The notes: generated by a model not told the origin, from the sequence alone. 64,000 bases of DNA from Onchocerca volvulus (GCA_000499405.2 HG738140.1:15701097-15765096); one strand, 5' to 3'. Shown: positions 36,801 to 51,576, counted from the first letter of the stretch. Translations and numbers: made by a program.

Positions 36801-39800
36801 TTCATTCTAACTTAATCCAAGTTAGTTCCTAAGTTGAGTGTGAAAAATCGATTCTATAGGTAGAAATTGCTCTCGACAAAGCCATTAAATTCCTGTATAA
36901 AATAATATGTGATTGTTTTGCATGAAACTTGGAAATATTCTCATCGACAACTTAAGCACCTATTGTTAGCAAAATTTATGGACATAAAGTAAGCTAAAAT
37001 AAATTTATAAAAATGCTATAAAAATTAAGATGGATAATGTTGAATAATTAGGCAATGCAGCAGTTGTAAAAAAAGCGCTTAATAACTACCTAAAACTCTT
37101 ATTTCCCATTCAAGTTTAACGTTGAACTTATTTTTCACTGATCTTTTACCCTATTTTTACCCTATTACCAAGGGTCTCTAAGTCAGATGCAGTTACATTA
37201 TTAGAATTGAGCAAAAAATTACAGTGCTTCTTAGAAATTTTAGCTCCATCATTATCTAATCCTCGGCAACCAGGCTTATCAACCAGTTTACACGCTAGAT
37301 AGCCTTTTGGGTTTTTAAATATGCACCCAGTAGTTTTTCCTCTAATTGATTAGCTTTTGTTTTTTTCGTCAATAATTTACTTCAGTTTTCTGAGTATAAT
37401 CTTATACTTCTGAACTTACTGCTTTAAACTCAACTTCAACAAAAATTCATCCCATCGTTCAAACGATGCCCATGATAAACATAATCAATCCATCTTCTTA
37501 CTTGAGAATTCATACAAATCACTACTAATTGCCATTAATTTCTCTCCATAGAAACCCGACTGGATCATCCATCCATCAATTATTACAGTTCTAGTGATAC
37601 TCCCAGCGATAAGTTATGCTAAAAGTGCTGCAGAATATCGTTGCCTTATTATCTTCCTCCATTATGCACTATTTATTATAACTAACCATTAGGAAAAAAA
37701 TTTTCCAAGGAGTTAAATTAATTGAACGAAAAGAGGAAACTACTGAAACTGGAAATGACATTTGTTTGAAAAGTGTTGTTTTGACACTTGGTGACATTTT
37801 CAAAAATGTTTTGTTGTTACTATGTTTCTCTGAAAATCGAATTATTATTCAGTGCAGGAAAGCTTTCTTCTCTCTATGTGTACACAAGAAGCAAAGCAAA
37901 ATCTCATTAGTCTATAATTGAAAGTTAATAAAAAGTATTTTTCTAGTTGTGAATCGATAAATTTTAGTTGTGAATCAATAAATAACACTTCGTATGGAAT
38001 TAATCTAACCATCTGAAGAACGAAACTTATTTTGTGATTGTATAATATTAAACCTTATAGATCGAGATCATATTTTGAAATTTTGTTGAATATATCTGTG
38101 CTAAAAGACATATAAGCATGAATCTTTTATTGAAATGGAAAATATTTAAATGTCAAATAGCGGAATTTAAAAAAAAAAAAAAAGAAATATGCAAAATGAG
38201 ATTTAAGCTTTTTGAAAGTATTAATTTGCAAATAAAAGTAAGACAACTACGGCACATTAAACATTTCTATGGTAACTGGTCAGCAAAAAGGTTTTTTTTG
38301 CATTGAATGATGATTAGGTTTCAGAGAATGATAATAAAAACATTTTAAAACTGTCAATATCTGGCAAAATAACACTTTTCAGACAAATGTTATTTCCATT
38401 TTCACCGATTTCTCTTTTAGTTTAATCAATTTAGCCAAACCAAGTAAACAAATAAAATAGTGCAAAAGGGCTTGGAAATACCAAATTATAAAAGCATTAA
38501 AATTAGTAATTCATTCATTTAGCAGAATTTAGTCATCTGTTCTGGATGGATGTTATATATATTTGTTATCAATTACAGTGCACGATGAACTAAACGGATA
38601 AATGGACTAAAGATGGATAGGTTAATTAATTATGCATGGAGAAAGTTTGAAACTTGAACTTTTCGAGTCCGAATCCTGTCAACAAATTTGTAAGCCTTTA
38701 TTGTTGCTCCACAGTTACTTGGAATAACAAAGATAATCTATGCATAATTTTTGAACAAGAAATTGAATAAATTTCGTTCCGTTTAGATTTCTCTTCGCAC
38801 GATTTGCGCGTAAACACTTCTGAATGTAAACTTATATTGATCTACGAAATATAGCACTGCTCGAATCTAATGAAACTACAGTATTCGACGTATAATTTTA
38901 TGCATTTTCATTGCATATGGACATTGAAAAATGCTGGAACTTCTGGTCGCATCGATTCTGGCACAACTAATGTCGCACATTTGGCGCTAATTTTCGAGAT
39001 TTTATTGATATTAATTTAAAATAAACTGCCAGAAATAATATTTGTATGTGTTCCATTCTAAACGTAAGCAGTCCCTTCAAATTTCCGCCAAACTTTAAGT
39101 TTAAGCTTTATTACCGAAATTAGAATATCCACGTAAGACAAATACTCAGTGTCAAATATTCAGATTAATTTAATTGATTCTAATTGAAAGAACTTCCCTG
39201 AGCGTTGAAACTCGACCTATATTAGCCAAGAAGGGAAGAAAAAAACTAATAATAGTGAAAAAGCAGCCAAGCTCATTTCATATATTCGTTCCTTTCGCTT
39301 TGATGAAAGGAGAAAGATTCGGAAGCAAAAAGAAAAGTGCGGTTAAGTTGCAAAAATGGTGCAATTATCGATTATCATGGAAATCGATGGCGAGGTAGCT
39401 TGCTATTCATGATTCTTGCTTGTTGTGTCGCTCTCTGATTATCATAGTAGGCCAAAATTGAGATGGAATAACAAGTTCTTTTCCTAATCAGCTAAAAACA
39501 AAGGTAAAATAAATTTCGCATCGAATCGTCGCAATCTCTTTGAGGCGCCATTGACATCAATCTTTTCGGCACATTAACTAATAATAAACAAGGTTTGGAT
39601 TGAAAGAGATTTTTAACCATCCTCTCCCGAACTGATAGTAGAAATGTAATGCTTTGAAAAATCTAGGTTTAAAATAACAATGCAATCAGAATGCTGTATA
39701 ATTTCGATTGCCATAATAAAATGGTTCTCAAAGTGCATTTGTTATTAGAATTAAAAGGAATAAATAACAATTTCCCACAAATAATTCTGTTTTGTGACGC

Positions 39801-40329
39801 ATTTTCTTTAAAATTTTACGAAATAATTAAGAAATATTATTAAAAGTTATAAACAAAGGGAGGAAAAATTTACTACGCGATAATCAGCTGATTTTCAAAT
39901 TTAGAAATGACGAAATTCTCCTAGATCATTTTTTCTTTTTAATCGTATCACAATAATTTTTCATTACCCTTTCTCTGTAATTCGTTGACACTTCCTCTAC
40001 TTCCATTATTTCCAGATAATTATAGGTCATAACTTCAGAAAACGCTTTAAGCAGCCAATTTGTTGAGGACGCTAACAAATAAGTGATGCTATAGAATAAA
40101 ATGTATAACATGGCCAAGTTAAGCAAAAATGGTAACTGAACAGTTTTGACTCAGATGGGAAGATCAGCTCTTCGAGAAAATCGAATGGTTTTTACTTAAG
40201 GTTCAAAAACTTCAAAATTGCAGGAATTTGCAAAGTTCTTTTCTCCCACTTGTACCTACCAAGCACAAATGATGAAACTGCACATATACAAAGTATAAAA
40301 TGCATAACAATAACAAAGTAATAATAATA
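33835..40329. other. Large gene-poor AT-rich region
   Basis: About 6.5 kb with no supported exon on either strand. Open frames are short and without splice signals or recognisable motifs. Two homopolymer runs (near 35464 and 36553) and TA tracts near 33930-33980 are present. Long introns or distal control DNA of neighbouring genes are possible; no RNA gene was recognised. Confidence 0.4.
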
Positions 40330-40335
40330 TTTATT
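40330..40335 (-). terminator. Candidate polyadenylation signal of the EGF/DOMON gene
   Basis: AATAAA on the minus strand, about 20 bp after the stop codon at 40355. Confidence 0.4.
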
Positions 40336-40354
40336 ATTGTTTATTATTACGAAT

Positions 40355-43300
40355 TCATAAATAGCAATATAAAAGAAGTAGAAGAAGAAAAATACAATAG
40401 TCGAATCTGTTTAACATCAGCGATATTGATCCGTTATCGAAGTAGAAGTAATCAATTTCCTGAGTATTTATTTTTGGTCCCCGCTCGGACTGAGGCATTG
40501 AGGTTGATTTAGACTTAATTAATAACTGTTTTTTAGTTGTTGTTTCTGTTTTAGGTTTCAAAGTAGGCTTCGATACAGATGGTCTTACTGTTGTATTAGT
40601 TACGGATGATGTTGTTTCACTTCTCGTTATTGTTGATGGCGAATTGGGTAGTGAGAGTTTCGAAACTTCTGCTTGATGGTTGGAAGAATCATTCATGTTG
40701 GATGGATGTTGTGGTGGACCCTCCTGTCGAAATCGCGGTGGAGGTCGAATGCTCGGTGGTTTTTCAGCAATAGAAACGAACTCAATGGGATGAACTCCAC
40801 GGTTTTTGCCTGTAAAACGAGAATTACTACTTTCAGGACATTCATCTATTAATAGTGATCTCTATGATAAAAGATAAAAAGACTTACTTCCATGATACTT
40901 CACTTCATCTTGTGTGTAAAAATTGTGATCGTTGATCGGACCCTGCTCAAGTGCCGATTTGACTGAATGCGAATAAGATCCCATTTTCTGTCCTTTTGCG
41001 TAGATGACAAAAATTTTACCCGGTCCAAGCGGGTGATCCGATGGTTCTATTTCTGAGATAGAAGTAAAATGATTACTGTCTTAATTTGCAAAATAACTAT
41101 TTTTAAAGACTATTTGCGGATGACTTCTAATAATTCAAGGTAGTAGAAACTTGTATAATTTATAGTTTTTTAAAGTCCTCCAGAAAACTATTTTCCGAAA
41201 TTCTACTTCAGTTCAAATTTTGCTGCATTCGGAATTATCAAATTCTTCGTATTATTTGCATCACATTGATCTTTTTGTTAAGAAAGTAATCAGACTTCAG
41301 TAAATCATCAATGCAAACAGAAATGATCCTGTTCATCTTACTGAGGTGTGGATGCAGGACAAATGAAACTTTTGCGATTAATTCAGCTTAGGCTGGGTAA
41401 TGAACAGTTTGGGCAACTTAAAAAAAATAATTCCAATACGATTCCTTTCCATACGATTCCGAAAACGGACAAAAATAATTTTACAAAAGAAATTCTCACC
41501 TGCAATCATTCTTCTAAACATGACTATTGTTCGACCATCAAGTTCGATGCCGTAAGCTGCTGAAAACGATTCTTCGCCATCCAGCCTAAAAAATTTATTA
41601 TTTATTTTAGTCAGTCTCAGATTTTGCAGGAATTCTTTGAATTTTTAATAAATCACAATAAATAGTATCAACCATATATCATAAAGTGGTGTGGAGCGAT
41701 CTCTGGTGTACATATCAGTGATTCTCAATCGGCCATCCCGCACCGAACCAATGACAATATCTGTGCAATCCATAGGATGAAGAGGTGCTATAAGTGCCGT
41801 TTTCACTGGAAATAAATAAATCGGAAGAATTTTATCTTCAAGCAACTGAACAAAATGAATAAATTTATATTTCCAGAAATATTTCACTAAAAATCCTGAA
41901 AGCTCATAATTTACCTTCTTGAAGGTAATTCGATAGAAAGAACAGAAAATTAAATAGATAAATGATAACTGAATATATCAACAAGTAAACTTACACAATC
42001 CGTTATTTTCAGGTAGCTTCGGCATAGGTACTGACAACAAATTTGGATCAACCTTATTTCGATATTGAGACTCACTCATTTGAGTCACTGGACGTGAAAT
42101 CAATGTCCGATTGGTATCTCTTTTAGAACGAGTATTCTCCAAATCAGGAAATAAACGGCAGGAACGATCGATTTGCATCGGTCGCCAACCGATTGAAATC
42201 CATGATGTACCCTTATAATCCAAAATTATCTCCAGTTCATCCTTAAATTTTTATAATTTATCAAACACGAGTTGAGAGTCATCTATTCCATTCAATCAAA
42301 TGAATCCCTCAAATTTTTTAATCCTTAAAAATTTTACCAGTGACGGTCTAACTGAACTTACTCGAACAACTCGTGAATAAACAAAATCATCTTCATTCAG
42401 CATAGTTTTTTTGAAGCATTCTTCTCCAAAAAGACCGTATTTATTGTAATTGGCTTCATTTTTTGGATAGTTGTAATTGAAACATTTATCGTTTTCAGGT
42501 TTGGCATCAAACGCTGAAAATATTATTTAAATGAAATCAAATCAGCATAGGATCATAATATATAATCCTCGAACACATTTCACCTGAAAATTGCAGTTGA
42601 AATTTAATTCCTTCTTTTTTTCGATATATATTGGATAGTACCAATAAGAATTCAAAGTAATTACTTTCTCTATAGTCCTTATCGATGTAAAATAAATAAA
42701 TAGGAAGTGTACTATAATATATCACGTTGAAAAAACTTCAACTTTCAACGACAACCATATTTTAAGCAAATGAAATACTGCAATGGCTACTATTTCTTTC
42801 ATTTGCGGCGTCGTGAAACGACTTTTAACGATTAATTCGCAATATGTTAACGAACTTCGATCACAGTTTTGTCCAAAATAGCCAAAAGCGCAATAACATG
42901 TTCTTTTTATCACAGCATCTGCTTCTTTAACACATTTGCCATCATTCAAGCAGTCGTCATCGGTTGAGCAAAAATCTGAAAATTTTTCAATCGAATTCAA
43001 TAGACTTTTTAAGAGAATATAAATTAGGAAATAGAAGAAATCGAAAATGATTTCAAAATTCAATTTATAAGTATTCATTCTTTTCTTGCTCCTCTTGGTA
43101 CTTGAATTTCACTTTAATTTAAATTGAATTTTAGTACCAAAGTGATTCAAATTATTCACAGCGCCTACCTTTACTAATTGCCATACCATTATTTTATTCT
43201 AATTGTTATGCAATCATCAGATGACATTACATTTTGTTAATTGATATTCCATTGAAATTTTTCCGAAATTCACTTTAACTCCTCTTTATTCTAATTTTCT

Positions 43301-46300
43301 TGAAGTAAATTCCAAAATTTCCATTCGTGAATTTCTAAGGAAACTTCCAACAGTGATATGTACAACCATTGCAAGACGATGTAATATCTTCATATTACAA
43401 AAGATTTAATTTTTCATTAATTTTCTAGTTTTTATAACCCAAAATTCTTCACAGAATAAAACCTTGAAAACAAAGTTTTTTTTTTTTCTCTTTAATTTCG
43501 AGTTTCGAAAATGGAAAAAAAAATAAGAAAAGACAGTGAAATTCAAAGCAATCAAGTTCTCCAATCGTATGAACGAATATTTCTGTCTAAGTCAACATTT
43601 ATAACAACAGAAAATGAAAAATAACCAAAGTAGGAAAAATCAGAGATTGGATATCATCAATCATTTGTTATCGATAAGCTTAAACTCCTACCACGATGAT
43701 ATTCATGTATACACTACAAAAATTACAGAGCAAGTTTGAAATCTCGAGAGAAGAAGAAAAACAATGTCCTATTTGTACGATATTTCGATGAAATTACTTG
43801 AGATTCATCCTAATTCATACTTATTGAACATCACAATTATCTTGCTATTAATGTTGAATTATCTTCCCATTTCAATGACAAATTGCAATCGTAAATCCAA
43901 AAATAAGCTAAGATAATATGCAGACATTTCTCTCATCCAATCTTTTTCATGCAAAACAATTGATCTTGAAGGAGGATTATTCCACACTGAGCTTCAAACA
44001 GTAACAAATGAATCAAATATAATAAATGCTTCTCATATAGAACGAATATTTCTGAAATTAATAACATGCAATAATTGCATGAAATAATTCATGAACAGTC
44101 CAACTTACTATTCATTTCTTTTGCATATTATACTGATAATTATGATCAGTACAAGATTATTTGGTTGATTCATTTTGTTCTCCACGACAGTACCAAATGT
44201 TTTTTGCTGATTGTCACATCAGAGATGTGATGCCATACCTCATTCATGTGGTATTTTTCATTTACCGTTGAAATATTGAAGATTCAGAAAGACTGGATGA
44301 TCTTGGCGACATGACTCAATCACTAATCATTACTTCAGCTGTCAAAAGGATGGAAAATTATACTTCGCTGATTGAAAGTTAAAGTTTTCAATGGATGAAA
44401 GTGTGCAGTTTATAGAGGATTACCGTTATATGCGAACTTCGAAATGATTGAAAAAAATAATACCGATAAATTGACATTTAACTTGCATTTGTCATACTAC
44501 TATTCTTCACAGATTTTTTTTCCATATTCCATGTGTCATTATTTTTCGTCTTCTATTTTCATCATACTATCTCTTTTTGTCGCCTTCTATAACTTATCAT
44601 CGAGAACAACATCAGATATCGCTAGTAATATTATTACGAATTGTACTTCCAGCAGTGACAATTAGTCATGATTTTTAAAATATTGCTTTTTTTTTTCTGA
44701 TTATTTGATGTTGAATTTTTTTAACTGTTAGAGAAAAGGTTAAAAAATTGTTCTCGTATTTTAAAACTGCACTTTTTTTTAACAAAAATAGTTGATTATT
44801 TAAGTTGATTAGTGATGATGATAGAAAGTAATTCCCAGAAATATCTGATATGCAAAAAGAAAAAAGAAAGATTCTATTAATTTAAAATATTTTGGAATTC
44901 CATGATTTTTGTAGAATACTAGTAAATGGCTAATTTTAAATCTAAGAATCATTGCTTCTGGAAAGTTCTGAAAATAATATTCTGTAGAACGAGCAAATTT
45001 TAATGATTCTTCTTTTATAAGAATATTTGTTCTTAGTTAGTTTGCTAACGAAACTCGAACTTTGACGGTTAACTCAGAAAATCACTCAGAAATTCATCAA
45101 TCTTGCAAATAACAGCCATAAATGCCATCATCAATTAACACTTACCCTTATGTTGACACAGTTCACCGGAATATGAATGACGACATTTGCACCTGCCATT
45201 CTCGTAATCGCCGTGTTTCGAGCATCGGTCGCTGTCTTTTGGCGCTTCTTGAATGATGTTTACATCGGCACAAGATCGAAATATGTATGCTTGACCCCAT
45301 TCTAAGGCTTGACGTTCAAGCAAAATTACACATTTTGTGCAGGAACGAGTGAGTTGAATTGTCGCATGTTGTAATCTACAACAACGACAATTAACTCACA
45401 ACAATACGTCGCTTTCTCTAGCGGAAATTGATAAATTATCAGAACTATTCGCAAGAAATGTTTACTCATAATTGGAGGAAGTAAAAGAATATATCATTTT
45501 GATGATGATATTGCTTGAGGGGAAATAACTCGCAAATTTCCTTCTTTTCACAATTTCTCCCCTTTAAGTTTGCTTTTTCAATGCCACTTTTAATCATCAT
45601 TTTAATCAACATTTTCATTTTGCATGACTTCACCAATTTCAAAGAAAATTAGAAAAAGTAAAAATTAACTCAAGGCTCTAAAAAAATCATAGTTAAGATT
45701 AAAAAAATGAAAAAAAAAATACAACTGTCCAAATTCATTACAGGAAATTAAATGGAATTTGAAGAAATTAACCGGTTTGTGAATTTCTACAAATTAACAT
45801 TATCATTTTGTTTTAGTTTTTTCTTGAAATAAATAGCATGTAAAAAAGAAGAACGAACGTTTGATCTTCGATGCCAACATATTCGCTACCTTTTACAGGA
45901 GCTAATTGCTCGATAATATCACCAGCTTCATTTATCACAGATAAGCGATATCCACCCTGCAGTAAAAATCTTGCATTTTCAAAAAATACTTTAAATCACT
46001 TACTGCTCCATTATTTAATTTTTTTTTTTACAACTTGAACAAATTTTATTTGCTTAAAATTTAACGCTAAGTCAAAAAATCTCTAAACTTGTTAAGCCGA
46101 TCTTTACGTCAAATGTTAAGTCTGGAAAGATCTCATAAAACTTCACGAAAAAAAAACTCGAAATTTTTCTGAGTTTCAGCTGATCATTTGAAAATTTCCA
46201 TAATAAGCACTGCACGGCCTTCAACTACCTGATGTGGATATTGCAATCGCCATGTGAAATTATATGATTCACCAACGTACAGGTGCGTATAGTGTGCTTA

Positions 46301-46745
46301 AATTAATTATAAGAAATCATATCAAAATTTTAAAATGAAATTGTTAAAATATCGGAATTACTGTTTAAACAAGTAAACACTGAATTTAATTTTAAATCAA
46401 AGTACTCCGAAATTTTTACTGTTTTAGATAATTAACTTGGAAATGGGATTCGATCAGAAATTTACAATAAATTCATTATCGTTTATTGAGCTTTAAAAAT
46501 GAATGAAATGAAATGATATTAGTAACGATAAAAGAGTTGTTGATACTAATGATAACGATATCATACTACTGATAAATATATAATCACTAACGATGAATAG
46601 GTTTAGGAACTCCACAAGGACTGATTGTTCGGGCTGAATCCAAGAAATCGAGTGGTGGAAATCGTGTTAAAGGGAATGTCAACACCACGTGTCCCACCGT
46701 ATGATACCGTAATAAGAAGTGCAACAGCAACAGTAATTGTAACAT
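40355..46745 (-). CDS. Secreted EGF + DOMON domain protein, probably GPI-anchored, 11 exons
   Basis: Exons 46745-46592, 46296-46229, 45956-45859, 45375-45146, 42975-42856, 42513-42362, 42241-41995, 41805-41673, 41585-41500, 41052-40888 and 40809-40355 join in phase to 635 residues. Order: signal peptide (MLQLLLLLHFLL); a conserved N-terminal block containing RFPPLDFLDSARTISPCGVP; a Cys-pair module (RSCTKCVILL); two EGF-like modules (CSKHGDYENGRCKCRHSYSG and CSTDDDCLNDGKCV...CYCAFGYFGQNC); then a DOMON beta-sandwich (WISIGWRP, DCTDIVIGSVRDGRLRITD, HPLGPGKIFVIYAKG), a fold used by extracellular redox and sugar- or haem-binding proteins. A Pro/Ser/Thr-rich stretch and a C-terminal run of Leu/Tyr suggest GPI anchoring or a terminal membrane helix. 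An ACTACAG acceptor lies seven bases before the ATG. Two donors are GTTCGT. The 2.2 kb intron 4 has no exon I could see. Ligand unknown. Confidence 0.82.
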
Positions 46746-49700
46746 TTAATTTCTGTAGTATTTTGTTTGTAGAATATAAACGATACAGTAAACCGAATGT
46801 TGCGAAAACGAAAGATAAATATCAGTACCACAAGTCACAGAAATGATAACAATTATGAAGAGTCCTTAAATTATCGAATCTATTTTTCGGTTCCTTCATT
46901 TGAATCAGATCCAACGAATTTCATAATTTTTTGCATTAAAATCCATCGCATGCATAAACATAAAGCCTAATTAATTGCTAACAAATGACCTATGACCTAT
47001 TTTATGAAGATGCCAGTTACTTTCGGAAGTTAAAGTTTATAATAATTTAATTCCTAATATATTTTTGATTTTCAAATCTTTAATTAAGGCCTAACGTTTA
47101 ATATCAATTTAAGCTAAAAAACAATATACATTCATGCAAATGAATATAACTTTTGGCTATCAAATTTCGCGTTCTGAAAGAATTGAAATTTTATTTTAAA
47201 GAAATTCGTCGTTTCATCCTTAAAAAAAATACAATTTGTAAATTCTTCAAGTTTTTAATTTTCCACTCAATTTATTTTAATGAGCTCTAATGTGGCTACA
47301 AAAAACAAAAAAAAAAAAAAAAAAAAAAATTATTCGGCAAAGATGTACCAAGCTGAAATTCGAAAGATAAAACACTTCTTATCGATATCTTGGATTGCAC
47401 AAATTGATCGGAATGGAATGCCAAGAAATTTCAGGAAAATGGTGGTAATGTGAGTTAAAAAGCAGAGATGTTTTAATATTTTATAATTTAATTGTTCACA
47501 ATTTACTTCACCGTTGCAATATCATTATTTGATTTATCGAATTTGGACTAAAAGGAAATTTAAATAAGCGTTATCATATTAAAAAATGCGATCAGTAACT
47601 AAAAAATGAGGTGTGATTCGCAGAAAATCTTTGAAATCACAGAAATTTATAGGAATTTAAAGTTCGGAAAAAAGTCAAAATTAATCTCATGGATACCGAT
47701 AGAGGATATGATCATAATACTATTATAAAGTACAATTAATATTTGATGGAGGGATAGATCGTGCCATTGCAGGGTATTAGTTGATGGTCATGAAGAACTG
47801 GTAAAAGTATGGGATAAAATGAAGACTTCATTTGAAGAATTCAAGTTTTTTTCGACGGTTTATTGACAAAAAGACATGAGAAGCGTGAGAGGAAATTATT
47901 CATTTAAAGGATGAAAAGTATGTATTCATTAATTATTTCATCTTTTGTCGAAATTGATGATATGGGTGGAAATTTGCTCCATCATTTCTGAAAAAAGTAA
48001 AAGATTTCGGAAGTTTTGAATTCCAAATTCCAATAAATTAAACAAATTTTTTGAAATATTTAATTCTGCATTCAATTTTCGAATCAAGAAAATGAACTTA
48101 GCAGAGTTGAAGGTTATGTTTCAAAAGTTAATGCATTGATGAAGAGGAAAATATGAACATCATATTTTAAAATAACTATTTTGATCAATGGTATGGAAAT
48201 ATAATAGAAGAACTGGATTTTTTTCCAGACTAATCCGCACACTACTTTTAATTGTTTCTGCACCATTTTCATGGTCAAAGTTTGCAACAGACTGTTAAAC
48301 ATTTCATATTTAAGGCACCACTAGTATAAGGGATTATAGGTAAACTATTTTTCCTGATCGCAGTGAATTAGATAAATCCAATAAATCTCGCAAATATTTT
48401 TGTCTAAGAATGTATGGAAACGGAAAAACGATATTTCTTGAAGAGACCAACGTTTAGGATTTATTTTGAATAATATTTTCACCACCACAATTGCATTCAT
48501 CTTCATTTTAAAGATAATAATCTCTTGAAATTATTCCCCATCATTGAATAATCCAAAACAGAATAAATCAACCAGTCGCCTAATTCGTCTTTCAAGCGTC
48601 TTTTTAAGTGATTTGTTAGGAATAGCGCAATTCAACCACGCCGAAAGTATATTGCTTTTGAGATACATATCTTCAAAATCTTGATCAGAGGAAAGTTTTG
48701 GGTTTCTCGAGATGAAACAATAATTCCTTCTATATGTTAAGATCAGTAATTGAAATGAACATGAATGATGTTAGCATATAGAAGGAATTATTGCTTCATC
48801 TCGAGAAACCCAAAACTTTATGTGTTTGCAGTGATTATAAGTGATAAATGATAGTTATCGAGTTTGTCAACCATAGAACATTAAAACGGATTGAATACAA
48901 TTAAGACTTGCAGCATTCATTCACCTTATTTATCCATTAAATTGAAAACTGTACTGGAAACAAGAATTTGAGCCAATTTTAAGCAACAAAAGATGCAGTC
49001 TAAAAAGATCTTCGCAAGAATTTTCAGTTGAAAAGAAAATGGAAATGGGCTGACAAGAATAAGATAATAAATATATAAAAGGTTGAAAAAGTGAAGAATT
49101 GAAATGTAAAATGGTTGAACTGAAATTTGCTAAATTAGAAAATTATTGTTGATGTTGGTCAGAACAATAGAACGAAAGATTTTGGAGAAATATAATCAAG
49201 ATGTTGAGAAGTTTGTGAATCGTGTGATAAAAAAGGCAAATTTAAAAAAAAAATTCTTATGGTATTTTGGGCAGTGATAATAAAGCGAAACATTTGAAAT
49301 GAAAGATAACTTTGCAGAGACTTTTGGATTCAAATTGAAATTTCATTACATTTAATGAGTTTTACAAATATTTGACATTTTTCACTAAACAATTAACAAA
49401 AAAAAAAATGATTTAAAGTGAACGAAAAATTTACTATGATGAACTTTGATATGATTCCAGTATCACTTGTCAAAACAAAAGTGAAGATAAATGGAACAGG
49501 GAAAAAGTTCGTGGATGGTGTTTCATTTGGCATGTTTTCGGAAAAACAGGTTCAGAAAGTATGTTAAATATTGAAAAGTGAAACAAAAGAAACGATATTT
49601 TTGCAACCTACATCATATCACCAGCAACAATAACAATCATGATAATCACTATTACTACTATCATTCGACATCAACAACATTATTATCACTGAATCCTGTA

Positions 49701-51576
49701 ATTCCCAAAATTTCAGGATATAGTTAAAATGATAACTAACATTTGAAAATCACACAAACAGCACATCAGTTTTCAAGATATAATTCACATTTTCTGTTAT
49801 ATCTGCTGTACTTAACGAAGCATTAAAGAAGCATTTCGAAGTTTTAAGAACGATGATTTCATAATGTATGTAATTATTTTGCAGCTGAACAAGCTATTTT
49901 AAGCATTCTAAAAAAGACTTAAATAATAATGGGAAGCATATTTATAAGCGAACTTTCACATATTTTAACGAAATGAGTTAGCCTGAGGCATACATTTCCA
50001 GTCTTAATGACAAACAGTTATTTCATTTCTTGTCTTCTATGCAATTGTTAAAAAAAAAAAAAAAAAAACTGGAAATCATTGAGCGCAAAAGCTTGGAAAG
50101 TTCTATTCCATCATATCGATGTCATTTTATATAAAAAAATAAATAGATAAATTTCATGCCAGAATAAAACATAAATCATTTTTACGCAGCGGAGGCGTCA
50201 TGCAGCGCAATCCGTTCCGGTCTTTAAAGCTAGTTCCATGATAAAACAAAAAACAAAAAGAGAAGAAGATAAAAAAGGAAAGATATGGTAAAGAAAGATA
50301 ATGGATTATTTTGATTTACTTTCGTTCACATCATCTTCAAACTGGATATCCAACAAAATTTTGAAAAAAATTCTTAAATTATAAAATTTCGGCTTTTACC
50401 GCTTTTACTTGACAAGGAGTAGCTAATTACTTCAAATTTGCATCTTCACATTGCTATAAATTTTTCTCGAAAGAGAAAAATGCAGAATATAGTGAATTGA
50501 TGAGATAACCGAAATTTTTAACAAAATTTTCCATTTTTCACTATTCAAAGGAGACAAGTTGTGAACAACAAATTAAATAAATATTTTTTTTTGTTGAAGT
50601 TTTTTCGAATTTTAGAGAAACAAAAAGACAATTTATAAGATCATTTTTCTTTTTGCTTTATTTCCAAAAATCGAATTTAGATTTTAATAGATCAAGCAAG
50701 CAAAGATACAGATGCTTTGTTCCATAGCTATTCAACTATCGTTATTTTGCTGCAATTATACTGCAACGAAATATTTCGATTTATCCAAGTTATTCCGAAA
50801 AATTTGATGCCAGTCTGATATATCAGATCTTATTCTAGCGCTTGTTCGTCCAACTTTATGATTTGCACATTCAATGAATTCTATTGAACAATTAAATCTA
50901 CACTTATTTAATCCTTTCATGGTGTAACGAATATATACGAAAGTAATGTAATTGTATTTAATTTCAAATCAAATGAGTGGTAAGAAATTTTTAGTTTAAA
51001 AATGTTTTGCCTTTTTGACAGAAACATATTAGTAGCAAATTCCAGAATTTCAGTTCCTGTATTGGATGAAAACCGGATTTTGATCATAGGTATCATTTGT
51101 AAATTTTATCAAGCAATAAGCACGACTCCTTCATGCTGAACTATAAATAGACGTTATACAACCAATGTTGCATTTATTGCAACTAAAGTTGCTTATCAAT
51201 TGTAACTGCGAATAACTTCTCCGAAATTATATAAAAATTTAGAGTTTAAATTATGAATTTCGTCAAATGCTAAGTTATTTTCGAAATTAGACAACTTCAA
51301 CTTTTACTGTAATTTTTCAGCTTTTGTTACAATTTTTAGCAATAATCTTATCGAACAATATTTGTAGTGTCGATACAGTTCTGGAATGATTCTGCCGTTT
51401 AATCCTTTGCTTTAATTTATTCTCTTTAAGCTATTACCAGAGCTTATTTGTAAATTTATTACTGTAAATAATTACATATCTTTAAGTAAAGGCTAGCAGA
51501 TAATATAACACAAACATCTATTTGAAAGCTTTTTTTATGAATTCATCAAAACAATCGCGAAAGAAATGAGAAATTC
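46746..51576. other. Gene-poor region with one long inverted repeat
   Basis: About 4.8 kb without a supported exon. It contains the 49-bp inverted repeat at 48691-48820, poly(A) runs near 47308 and 50050, and a short GC-rich island at 50186-50225. It likely holds the promoters of the divergent EGF/DOMON and small secreted protein genes. Confidence 0.45.
48691..48820. repeat. 49-bp inverted repeat (perfect-to-near-perfect palindrome)
   Basis: Left arm 48691-48739 and right arm 48772-48820 are reverse complements with about three mismatches, separated by 32 bp. Both carry GGGTTTCTCGAGATGAA and TAATTCCTTCTATATG in opposite orientation. It lies in gene-poor DNA. It could be a small foldback (MITE-like) element, a duplicated-inverted segment, or a hairpin-RNA source; no target-site duplication is obvious. 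Confidence 0.9.

Noticed and set aside
46625..46846. 73-codon plus-strand frame
   Set aside because: Antisense to the signal-peptide exon of the EGF/DOMON gene, which has the conserved FPPLDFLDSARTISPCG block.
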